Source: CAYLZW01 sp964388085 (GTDB taxonomy: Bacteria > Myxococcota > UBA727 > CAYLZW01). Taken from it: 64,000 bases of DNA. The position numbers and the translations under genes were made by a program. The stretch covers positions 11,219 through 75,218 of the forward strand of contig CAYLZW010000003.1 in assembly GCA_964388085.1 (NCBI GenBank). Direction: 5' to 3'. Below the pieces are notes generated by a model. It was not told the origin of the DNA. It made no database searches and saw nothing but the letters and a program-made list of their open reading frames with translations. Shown here in pieces: positions 57,707-64,000 of the stretch (position 1 is its first letter; every line of letters starts with the position of its first letter).

Positions 57707-58096
57707 ATGGAAGACGAGCTCGACACCGACACGCTTGAGGAGCTGGGTGGCGCACAAGCGGCCCTCCAGCAGCTCACCAAGCAGCTCGAACAGCAGCAAC
57801 AGCAACAGCAACAACAGCAGCAGCAACGGCCGGCCGCCGCCCAGACCGAGCCGACGTTCTTCGGCATGACGATGGGCGCGCTCTTCCTCGGCTTCGTGCT
57901 GTCGACGATCGGCCTTGGCTACCTGCGCTACGCACGGAGCGAGGCCGATCCGATCCTCGCGCTGTTCGGTCTCGCGATGATCGCCGTCCCCTTCTTCGTG
58001 ACGACGACGCTGCCGCTCCTGGCCGCGGGTGTCGCGCTCATCGTCCTCTCGCTCGTCGCGCGCCGCCTCCTGCGCGGCGGCTCCCTGATGGGGTAG
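57707..58096 (+). CDS. Small membrane protein with polyglutamine tract
   Basis: The ATG at 57707 with GGGGGAG upstream gives 129 residues. After an N-terminal acidic helix comes an almost pure Gln run of about a dozen residues (about 28-40), encoded by mixed CAG and CAA. Two membrane regions follow (about 53-72 and 83-118), with a basic loop ARRLLRGG at the end. I do not recognise the family. It is likely co-transcribed with the DedA gene. Confidence 0.75.
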   Translation: MEDELDTDTLEELGGAQAALQQLTKQLEQQQQQQQQQQQQRPAAAQTEPTFFGMTMGALFLGFVLSTIGLGYLRYARSEADPILALFGLAMIAVPFFVTTTLPLLAAGVALIVLSLVARRLLRGGSLMG

Positions 58097-58119
58097 GCGC
58101 CCCGGCTCGCGCGTCTCGT

Positions 58120-58599
58120 TCAGTCCATACAGCGCTTGCGCACGTCGTCGTTGAGCAGCCCGACCAGCATGAAGCCGCCGATGGGCAGGCAGGCCGACGG
58201 TGCGTAGAGGCCGGCGATGACGAGCGAGAGGATCCAGCCCCAGCGTGTCTCTTTGTCGAGCCCGCGCGCGGCGACGAAGTTCAACGCGCCGAAGCCCACC
58301 GAGAGGACGAACGCGGCGAAGCCGAAGCCATAGATGTAGGCGGGCGGGAACACGTTCTCGGATACGGCGTTCGCGACGAAGACGGCCGTCGCCACCCCGC
58401 CGAGCACGACGTACATGGCGCCGGTGAACCAGAGGGCCGCGCGAACGCGGGCGAACCAGGGGCTGCGCGGCTCGGGCGAGGCGGCGGTGGGGGCCTTCGG
58501 GGAGGCCGCGGGGGTGCTCGGTTCGGTCAATGAAGCCTCCGAGGTGGGACGCTGAGAGGCGCCCAGGATAGCACCCGACACCTCCCGCACGAGGCTCAT
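58120..58599 (-). CDS. Membrane protein with Pro/Ala/Ser-rich N-terminus, function unknown
   Basis: The ATG at 58599 overlaps the stop of the preceding HEAT-repeat gene as ATGA and gives 159 residues. The first 55 residues are low-complexity Ala/Ser/Pro/Thr. Three to four membrane helices follow (about 62-85, 95-116 and 125-148), then NDDVRKRCMD. I see no enzymatic motif. The coupled start and shared strand place it in an operon with the HEAT-repeat protein. Confidence 0.72.
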   Translation of the reverse strand: MSLVREVSGAILGASQRPTSEASLTEPSTPAASPKAPTAASPEPRSPWFARVRAALWFTGAMYVVLGGVATAVFVANAVSENVFPPAYIYGFGFAAFVLSVGFGALNFVAARGLDKETRWGWILSLVIAGLYAPSACLPIGGFMLVGLLNDDVRKRCMD

Positions 58600-59447
58600 G
58601 GGCCCGGGCGCTGGAACGCGTAGTCGAGGAAGTCCTTCGCGAGCGCGGGCGCGCAGGCTTCGATGCCGTCGTCGACGATGCTGGCCCTCTGCGCCTCGCG
58701 CAGCTTGCCCTTCACGCCGGCGGCCGCGGTCGCCGTGAGCGAGAGGCGCAGCGCCTTGCCCGGCAGCTTGACGACGGTGATGTCGCACGTGACCTCGAGC
58801 CCCTGCACGCCTCCTTGCGAGAAGGGCGTGATGCTGCGCACCTTGGCGAACAGCCCGTAGCCCTTCTTGAGCGGCGCCGTGCTCACCTGCCAGTCCCGGC
58901 GCGAGTCCTTCAACAGCTCCTCGACGAGCCGCTTCTGCAGCGCCTTGTCGAGCCCCGGCAGGCCCGAGCCGGAGGTGTCGCGCACGTCGGAGAGGTCGAT
59001 GGGGACGGCCATCCCCTCGGGCTCTTTGTACGCGCGCGCGACCTTCGCCTCGAGCGTCGTGGCGGCCTTGCGCGCCACCTTGCGCACGAGCGCGGCCTTG
59101 TCGTTCTGGGCAGCCTTCACGACGGGGAGCGAGAGCGGATCGCCCACGCGCGCGAGGCCCTCGATCGCCGCGGCGCGCACGGGCGCCGACTCATCCTTCT
59201 TCAGCATCGCCTCGAGGATCAGGCGCGCGTTGGGGGCGCCGCTCTTCGAGACCGCGACGACGGCCGCCACGCGCACCCGCACGTCGTCCGAGCCGAGGGC
59301 CTCGAGCACCCTCGGCGGCACCTCCTTCGCGGCGCTCGCGGCCAGCGCCCACAGGAGGGTCGCGATCAGCGCCAGAAACAGCCGGGAGCGCCGGATCCAG
59401 GGCCGGGGTGGCCGCCGTGCGCGTGTATTGACATGGATGTCAACCAC
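58596..59447 (-). CDS. Exported HEAT-repeat protein
   Basis: No ATG is available. The best start is the GTG at 59447, giving 283 residues; the open frame continues upstream into the tetR side without coding character. A basic n-region and the hydrophobic core LFLALIATLLWALAASAAK form a signal peptide. Two to three HEAT/PBS-lyase-type repeats (about 55-140; VPPRVLEALGSDDVRVRVAAVVAVSKSG) are followed by a mixed alpha/beta domain with no known motif. A palindromic operator overlaps the first codons, so either the start lies elsewhere or the leader is very short. It is divergent from tetR. Confidence 0.72.
   Translation of the reverse strand: MVDIHVNTRARRPPRPWIRRSRLFLALIATLLWALAASAAKEVPPRVLEALGSDDVRVRVAAVVAVSKSGAPNARLILEAMLKKDESAPVRAAAIEGLARVGDPLSLPVVKAAQNDKAALVRKVARKAATTLEAKVARAYKEPEGMAVPIDLSDVRDTSGSGLPGLDKALQKRLVEELLKDSRRDWQVSTAPLKKGYGLFAKVRSITPFSQGGVQGLEVTCDITVVKLPGKALRLSLTATAAAGVKGKLREAQRASIVDDGIEACAPALAKDFLDYAFQRPGP
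59428..59443. promoter_or_regulatory. Perfect palindrome, candidate TetR operator site A
   Basis: TTGACATGGATGTCAA is a perfect 7-2-7 inverted repeat in the intergenic space between the HEAT-repeat gene and tetR. Its centre is 25 bp from that of the related site B. A perfect 16-bp palindrome beside a divergent tetR gene is the usual position of an autoregulatory operator. Confidence 0.75.
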
Positions 59448-59452
59448 GCCTA

Positions 59453-59468
59453 TTGATTTGAATGTCAA
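59453..59468. promoter_or_regulatory. Imperfect palindrome, candidate TetR operator site B
   Basis: TTGATTTGAATGTCAA keeps the right half ATGTCAA of site A exactly and the outer TTGA of the left half. It lies about 50 bp upstream of the tetR start, where it would overlap a tetR promoter. Confidence 0.65.
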
Positions 59469-59518
59469 TAAGAGGCGGGCCACGCCCTCATGGTCCCTTA
59501 CTCGAGGAGAGCTTGTCC

Positions 59519-60591
59519 ATGGCGAGGCAGGAGGTGTCTTCGAATCGAAAGAAGGGCGAGACGTCCTCCCGGAGCGGAGCGACCAAGGAGGGGCAGGGCC
59601 CGAGGTCCGGCTCTGCTCGCCTCGGTGAGGGGCAGAGCCCCTCGGAGATGCCGTCACGGCCAAAGCCGAGGCAGGCCCGGCGCCGGGGCACGGAGCCGCG
59701 CCGCTCCGCCGCCGCGCAGGCCGACGAGGGCCTCGAGCGGGGTGGCAAGGACGATCGCAAAAAGCAGATCCTCGACGCCGCCGTGCAGGTCTTCGCCGAG
59801 AAGGGCTACCACGGCTNNNNNNNNNNNNNNNNNNNNNNNNNNNNNNNNNNNNNNNNNNNNNNNNNNNNNNNNNNNNNNNNNNNNNNNNNNNNNNNNNNNN
59901 NNNNNNNNNNNNNNNNAAGCAGATCCTCGACGCCGCCGTGCAGGTCTTCGCCGAGAAGGGCTACCACGGCTGCCGCATCTCCGACGTGGCCGACCGCGCC
60001 GGCGTCGCGTACGGCCTCGTGTACCACTACTTCGGCAACAAGGAGTCGCTGCTCGCGCACATCTTCACGGCCAACTGGAGCGTGTTCGCCAAGGCGCTCG
60101 AGGCCATCGCCGAGCAGGACACGACGACGCAGGATCGGGTGCGTCAGATCGTCCAATTCCTCATGAACGCCTTCGAGCTGAACCCGCTCATCGTGAAGGT
60201 GCTCGTGCTCGAGTTCGGCCGCTCCTCGCGCTTGGGGGACACCCTCGACACGCCCGAGGTCGCGCGGGTGTTCGCCGCCATGCAGCGCATCCTGCGCGAG
60301 GGCAAGGAGCGGGGGGAGCTGTCGCCCGCCCTCGATCCGCGCGCGCTCACCATCATCTTCCTCGGCGCGCTCGAGGCCGCGCTCGCCTCCTTCGTCATCC
60401 CGTCGTCGTCGGACGCCGGCGGCGCGCCCGAGCCGGCCAGCTACGAGGCCATGCGCGACACGCTGATGGGGATCGTGAACCGCGGCTTCTTCGAGCGGCC
60501 GCCCCCGACTCCCGGCGCTGCGACGACAGCGACGACGACACCCACGACGCACACGACGAGCAAAAAGCCGCGCAACGACGAGCGCGCTTGA
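59519..60591 (+). CDS. TetR-family regulator of the acyl-CoA operon, interrupted by an assembly gap
   Basis: The ATG at 59519 has GAGGAGA upstream. A basic, Ser/Arg-rich extension of about 80 residues precedes the TetR DNA-binding domain: KKQILDAAVQVFAEKGYHG, then ISDVADRAGVAYGLVYHYFGNKESLLAHIF. The ligand domain ends near 60490, followed by a Thr/Pro tail. The region 59817-59916 is 100 N, and 55 bases are duplicated on its two sides. Removing one copy and the Ns leaves 918 bases, exactly 306 codons in one frame. TetR proteins beside acyl-CoA dehydrogenases usually sense acyl-CoAs and repress the operon. The acd gene starts 12 bp after its stop. Confidence 0.88.
59762..59971. other. Artificial scaffold gap: 100 N flanked by identical 55-bp contig ends
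   Basis: Bases 59762-59816 and 59917-59971 are identical, beginning AAGCAGATCCTCGACGCCGC. The gap is exactly 100 N, a conventional placeholder. Two contigs overlapping by 55 bp, a common assembler k-mer length, were scaffolded and not merged. ORFs that read through the Ns are meaningless. Confidence 0.93.
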
Positions 60592-60603
60592 GAGGTCAGA
60601 GCG

Positions 60604-61764
60604 ATGGACTTCGAGATCACGGACGCACAGCGAGAGCTTATGGACGGCGCCCGCGTGTTCGGCGAGCGCGAGGTGTTCCCGACGGTGCTCGAGCGCGACA
60701 AGGCCGGCCGCTGGGACCGCGCCATCTGGCGCAAGATGGGCGAGGCGGGGCTCCTCGGCGCGCCGTACCCGACGGAGTACGGCGGCACCGGGCTGTCCTG
60801 CGTCGACACCTGCCTCATCAAGGAGGCGTTCGGCTACGGCTCGCGAGACGCGGGCGTCGCCCTCGCGTGGGGCGCGCACACCATCCTCTGCGGCGTGCCC
60901 ATCTGGAAGCTCGGCAGCGAGGAGCAGCGACGAAAATATCTGCCGGGCCTCTCGAGCGGCGCGCTCACCGGAGGCTTCTGTCTCTCGGAGCCGGGCTCGG
61001 GATCCGACGCCGCCGGCATGAGGACGCGCGCCGTGAAGAAGGGCGACAAGTACGTCCTGAACGGCACGAAGATGTGGATCACGAACGGCCCCGTCGGAGA
61101 CGTGTTCGTCGTCACCGCCGTCACCGAGCCGGAGCAGAAGGCGTTCGGCATCTCCACCTTCATCGTCGAGTCGTCCTTCCCCGGCTTCCGCGTGGGGCAG
61201 GTCATCGACAAGATGGGGGTGAAGACCTCGACGACGGCGGAGCTCATCTTCGAGGACTGCGAGGTCCCCGAAGAGAACCTGCTCGGCCAGGAGAACTTCG
61301 GCTTCGTCGTGACCGCGAAGCTCATCCTCGGCTGGGAGCGGAGCTGCCTGCTCGCGCCCGGCATCGGCGCCATGGCGCGCTCCATCGACGAGACCAAGCG
61401 CTATGCGTTGGAGCGCGAGCAGTTCGGTCGGCCCATCGCGAAGTTCCAGGCGGTGCGTCACATGCTCGCCGACATGCTGGTCCGCTACGAGGTGACCAAG
61501 CAGCTCATCTACCGCGTGGCCTGGACGCTCGATCAAGGCGACGAGCCGCCGCTGGTCGACGCCGCGGTGGCGAAGGTGTTCATGTCGGAAGCGTCCCAGA
61601 AGAGCGCGCGCGACGCCATTCAATTGCACGGCGGCAACGGCTTCACACCCGAGTATCACGTCGAGCGCGGCCTCAGGGACTCGATGCTGTCCACCATCGG
61701 CGCCGGCACGAGCGAGATCCAGCGCTCGATCATCGCGCGCGCCGTCCTCGACCTCGGCTTCTAA
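60604..61764 (+). CDS. Acyl-CoA dehydrogenase (isovaleryl/long-chain type catalytic base)
   Basis: This 386-residue protein has the FAD and substrate motifs CLSEPGSGSD and MWITNGPVGDVFVV, REQFGRPIAKFQ, and LHGGNGFTPEYHVERGLRD. At the position of the medium-chain catalytic Glu it has Ala367 (IGAGTSEIQ). Glu245 in ILGWERSCLL instead matches the base position of isovaleryl-CoA and long-chain dehydrogenases. It oxidises an acyl-CoA to the 2-enoyl-CoA and passes electrons to ETF. It is co-transcribed with tetR and a second acyl-CoA dehydrogenase. A branched-chain acyl-CoA substrate is suggested by the base position but not proven. Confidence 0.93.
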   Translation: MDFEITDAQRELMDGARVFGEREVFPTVLERDKAGRWDRAIWRKMGEAGLLGAPYPTEYGGTGLSCVDTCLIKEAFGYGSRDAGVALAWGAHTILCGVPIWKLGSEEQRRKYLPGLSSGALTGGFCLSEPGSGSDAAGMRTRAVKKGDKYVLNGTKMWITNGPVGDVFVVTAVTEPEQKAFGISTFIVESSFPGFRVGQVIDKMGVKTSTTAELIFEDCEVPEENLLGQENFGFVVTAKLILGWERSCLLAPGIGAMARSIDETKRYALEREQFGRPIAKFQAVRHMLADMLVRYEVTKQLIYRVAWTLDQGDEPPLVDAAVAKVFMSEASQKSARDAIQLHGGNGFTPEYHVERGLRDSMLSTIGAGTSEIQRSIIARAVLDLGF

Positions 61765-61787
61765 TCGCGCGCCCCAAGGATCTCGAA

Positions 61788-62933
61788 ATGGACTTCTCCA
61801 TCGCTAAAGAAGAAGAAGAGCTCGCGCGGTCTTTCGAGACCTTCTGTCGCGACAAGCTCGCCCCGCGCGCGCACGACGTCGACCAGAGCGGCGTCATCCC
61901 GCGGCAGACCTGGGACGATCTCCGCGACATCGGCTTCCTCGGCCTCGGCTACCCGGAGGAGTGGGGCGGCAACCCGGCTCCCTGGGCGGCGCGCTGCATG
62001 GCCCAGGAGAGCCTCGCGAAGGCCTGCGCGTCGACGTTCCTCACGGTCGGCGCCAGCGTCGGGCTCTGCGGGCTGCCCCTCTTCACCTTCGGCAGCGACG
62101 AGCAGAAGGACACCTGGCTGCGAAAGCTCATCCGGGCGGAGGCCATCGGCTGCTTCGGCTTGACCGAGCCCGGCGCCGGCACCGACGCGGCCGCCATCAA
62201 GACGCGCGCGAAGAAGAAGCAGGGCGGCGGCTGGTCCTTGTCGGGCGAGAAGGCGCTCATCACGAACGCGCCCAACGCCGACGTCGGCGTGATCCTGGCG
62301 GTGACCGATCCCGACGCGGGACACGGCGGCGTGACGGCCTTCCTCGTCGATCTCTCGAAGAAGGGCGTCAGCCGCAGCGAGCCCTACCGCAAGATGGGCC
62401 TGCGCGGCTCCCCCACCGGCGGCCTGCGCTTCGACGACGTGGAGCTGTCCGACAGCGACGTCCTCGGCGGCGAAGGCGCGGGCTTTCTGCAGGCGATGAT
62501 GACGCTCGAGTACGGCCGCCTCGGCATGTGTCACTTCGGCATCGGCATCGCGGAGGCCGCGTACGAGGCCTCGTGCAAATACGCCACCGAGCGCACCGCG
62601 TTCGGCAAGCCCATCGCGCGCATGCAAGCGGTGCACTTCAAGATCGCCGACATGAAGATCGAGCTCGACGCCTCGCGGCTCATCGCCCGCCGCGTCGCGT
62701 GGCTGAAGATGGGCCAGGACGAGGCCTGCGCGCAGCTCTCCTCCATCGCCAAGCTCTACTGCACCGAGATGGCCGTCCGGGTCACCGATCAAGCGGTACA
62801 AATCCATGGCGGCTGGGGCTACACCGATGACTTCATCGTCGAGCGGCTCTACCGGGACGCGCGCCTCGGACCCATCGGGGAGGGGACGAGCGAGATTCAA
62901 CGGGAGCTCATCGCGAGGTCGATGCTCGATTGA
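61788..62933 (+). CDS. Acyl-CoA dehydrogenase (medium/short-chain type catalytic base)
   Basis: The ATG at 61788 with AAGGA upstream gives 381 residues. Motifs include FGLTEPGAGTDAAA, ALITNAPNADVGVILAV, RTAFGKPIARMQAVHF and IHGGWGYTDDFIVERLYRDA. The catalytic Glu is the usual one in IGEGTSEIQ (Glu365). It follows the first dehydrogenase by 23 bp. The two are only distantly alike and differ in catalytic base position, so they probably act on different acyl-CoAs or at different pathway steps. It lies before a long inverted repeat and a crotonase gene. Confidence 0.94.
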   Translation: MDFSIAKEEEELARSFETFCRDKLAPRAHDVDQSGVIPRQTWDDLRDIGFLGLGYPEEWGGNPAPWAARCMAQESLAKACASTFLTVGASVGLCGLPLFTFGSDEQKDTWLRKLIRAEAIGCFGLTEPGAGTDAAAIKTRAKKKQGGGWSLSGEKALITNAPNADVGVILAVTDPDAGHGGVTAFLVDLSKKGVSRSEPYRKMGLRGSPTGGLRFDDVELSDSDVLGGEGAGFLQAMMTLEYGRLGMCHFGIGIAEAAYEASCKYATERTAFGKPIARMQAVHFKIADMKIELDASRLIARRVAWLKMGQDEACAQLSSIAKLYCTEMAVRVTDQAVQIHGGWGYTDDFIVERLYRDARLGPIGEGTSEIQRELIARSMLD

Positions 62934-62941
62934 GAAAGAAG

Positions 62942-63014
62942 GTCTCGCGCAAAGCCGCAAAGCCGCAAAGAACAACAGAGCTCGGCTTTGCGGCTTTGCG
63001 GCTTTGCGCGAGAC
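62942..63014. repeat. Interspersed long inverted repeat (AAAGCCGCA-type), copy 2
   Basis: Perfect 29-base arms at 62942-62970 and 62986-63014 enclose a 15-base loop. The arms contain tandem AAAGCCGCA units and match copy 1 at 19653-19720, while the loops differ. It lies between two genes of the same operon, 8 bp after one stop and 16 bp before the next start, so an RNA hairpin could affect downstream expression or mRNA stability. Confidence 0.9.
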
Positions 63015-63030
63015 AGAATGAGGAGCGCTG

Positions 63031-63810
63031 ATGCCGACGGATGTGCTGCTTTCTACTGACGACGCGGGTGTCAGAACGTTGACGCTGAACCGTCCGGAGC
63101 GCCGCAACGCATTGAGCCCGGACCTCGTCAAGGCGCTCATCATGGCTCTGCAAGCCGCCGATGACGACGCCACCGTCCGCGCCCTCGTGCTGACCGGAGC
63201 CGGCGACAAAGCGTTCTGTGCAGGAGGTGACCTCGGCGCGCCGTCGGGGGAGGGCTTCCTCGGCATGCACGAGGACCGCGGCTCGTTCGCCGAGCTGCTG
63301 AAGACCTTCCGGCGCATGAAGACCCCCACCATCGCGGCCGTGAACGGCATGGCGCTCGGCGGTGGCTTCGGCCTCGTGCTCGCTTGTGATCTCGCGGTGA
63401 CGTCGAAGAGCGCGCAGCTCGGCACTCCCGAGGTACAGCGCGGGCTCTTCCCCATGATGATCGCGCGGCTCATTTACGAGCAGCTCCCGCGCAAGGCCGC
63501 CAACGCGCTCGTGCTCTTCGGCGACAAGATCGATGGCGCGAGAGCCGCGGAGCTGGGCGTCGTCAACGAGGCGGTCGACGAGGGCAGGGTGCTCGAGGCC
63601 GCCATGGGCTACGCGCGTCGCGTGGCGTCGCTCTCCCCCGCGGTCATCGGCCTCGGCCGGCGCGCGATCTTTCGGCAGATGGACATGCCCTTCGACGCGG
63701 CCGTCAGCCACCTGCACGACCAGCTCACCTTGAACCTGCAGACCGAGGACGCCGCCGAAGGCATCAGCGCGTTCTTCGAGAAGCGCGCTCCCGAATGGAA
63801 GGGCAGGTAA
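63031..63810 (+). CDS. Enoyl-CoA hydratase/isomerase (crotonase) family protein
   Basis: The ATG has GAGGAG six bases upstream, and the protein has 259 residues. The oxyanion motifs are DKAFCAGGDLG and NGMALGGGFGLVLACDLAV. Of the two acidic residues of mitochondrial crotonase, the second is kept (TPEVQRGLFP), while the first is replaced (GGFGLVLACD where crotonase has CELAM). It may therefore be a hydratase of altered mechanism, an isomerase or a different crotonase reaction. Its place between acyl-CoA dehydrogenases and an acyl-CoA carboxylase subunit supports a role in acyl-CoA breakdown, such as branched-chain or odd-chain acids. Confidence 0.9.
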   Translation: MPTDVLLSTDDAGVRTLTLNRPERRNALSPDLVKALIMALQAADDDATVRALVLTGAGDKAFCAGGDLGAPSGEGFLGMHEDRGSFAELLKTFRRMKTPTIAAVNGMALGGGFGLVLACDLAVTSKSAQLGTPEVQRGLFPMMIARLIYEQLPRKAANALVLFGDKIDGARAAELGVVNEAVDEGRVLEAAMGYARRVASLSPAVIGLGRRAIFRQMDMPFDAAVSHLHDQLTLNLQTEDAAEGISAFFEKRAPEWKGR

Positions 63811-63816
63811 CGCGAC

Positions 63817-64000
63817 ATGCCGATCCTCGACGACAAGATGCGGGACCTTCAGGCTCGCGTCGAGAAGATCAAGCAGATGGGCGGGGAGGCGGCCGTCCAG
63901 AAGCAGCACGACGCCGGCAAGCTGAGCGCGCGCGAGCGCGTGAACCTGCTCTTCGACGAGGGCAGCTTCTGCGAGCTGATGATGCACGCCCACCACCAGA
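63817..64000 (+). CDS. Acyl-CoA carboxylase carboxyltransferase (beta) subunit, 3' end cut by window
   Basis: Only the first 61 residues are present. The segment QHDAGKLSARERVNLLFDEGSFCEL is split here as QHDAGKLSARERV and LLFDEGSFCEL. It matches the N-terminus of propionyl-CoA carboxylase beta and related biotin-dependent carboxyltransferases, and is less like methylcrotonyl-CoA carboxylase. The start is six bases after the crotonase stop. The biotin carboxylase subunit is expected downstream. Confidence 0.85.
   Translation, partial: MPILDDKMRDLQARVEKIKQMGGEAAVQKQHDAGKLSARERVNLLFDEGSFCELMMHAHHQ

Noticed and set aside
59490..62933. Very long open frames reading through the N gap on both strands
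   Set aside because: They depend on translating 100 N and are shadows of tetR and the acyl-CoA dehydrogenase genes, with Arg/Ala-rich nonsense outside the true frame.

Overview
The window is uniformly GC-rich bacterial DNA. The gene content points to the phylum Myxococcota, probably a draft or metagenome-derived genome. The signs are very large lipoproteins with PPC, MopE-type and DUF4215/EGF/thrombospondin-3 repeats, two MYXO-CTERM-like C-termini, a Ser/Thr kinase fused to an ATPase and TPRs, and a paralogous pair of Cys-repeat lipoproteins. This assignment is inferred from content. No rRNA, tRNA, CRISPR array, phage or transposase gene was seen. A 100-N scaffold gap lies at 59817-59916.

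Layout. (a) 1-11618: a truncated STAND-type ATPase, then a rhomboid protease with a C-terminal repeat tail coupled to an unknown membrane protein, a 1165-residue kinase-ATPase-TPR protein, and an AsmA-like protein. (b) 11739-18769 (minus): a probable surface-glycan or lipid-carrier operon of a GT-C-like membrane protein, a GT2 glycosyltransferase, a methyltransferase, a DUF2079 membrane protein and an AsmA-like soluble protein, with stop/start overlaps. A second methyltransferase is divergent. (c) 19749-28097 (minus): a compact run of CPA1-type cation/proton antiporter, oleA, oleB, oleC, oleD and an LTA-synthase-like sulfatase. OleABCD is the long-chain olefin pathway. Condensation of two acyl-CoAs is followed by reduction, beta-lactone formation and decarboxylation.

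(d) 28308-41774 (minus): four large lipoproteins that appear to form one locus and end at a good intrinsic terminator. They are a von Willebrand A protein with ASH-like repeats, a MopE-repeat protein with about twelve metal-binding-type repeats, and two paralogs with eight Cys-pair repeats followed by PPC-like domains. None shows an enzymatic domain. This is the best candidate for an undescribed surface system. (e) 42150-51792: housekeeping genes coaX, pcnB (with long acidic and Gly/Arg tails), prfC, a secreted lipase-like protein, a TPR plus double cyclic-nucleotide-binding protein, purE and purK.

(f) 51799-56822 (minus): two secreted proteins with coding lesions. A 1330-residue MYXO-CTERM protein is cut from its signal peptide by one in-frame TAG. 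A Glu-Gly-repeat lipoprotein carries a TAG and a frameshift. (g) 57003-59447: a DedA protein, small membrane proteins and a HEAT-repeat protein. (h) 59519-64000 (plus): a TetR regulator with two palindromic sites upstream, two acyl-CoA dehydrogenases, a crotonase-family protein and the start of an acyl-CoA carboxylase beta subunit. This is a probable acyl-CoA catabolic operon. The N gap inside tetR is flanked by identical 55-bp copies, and collapsing them restores one open frame.
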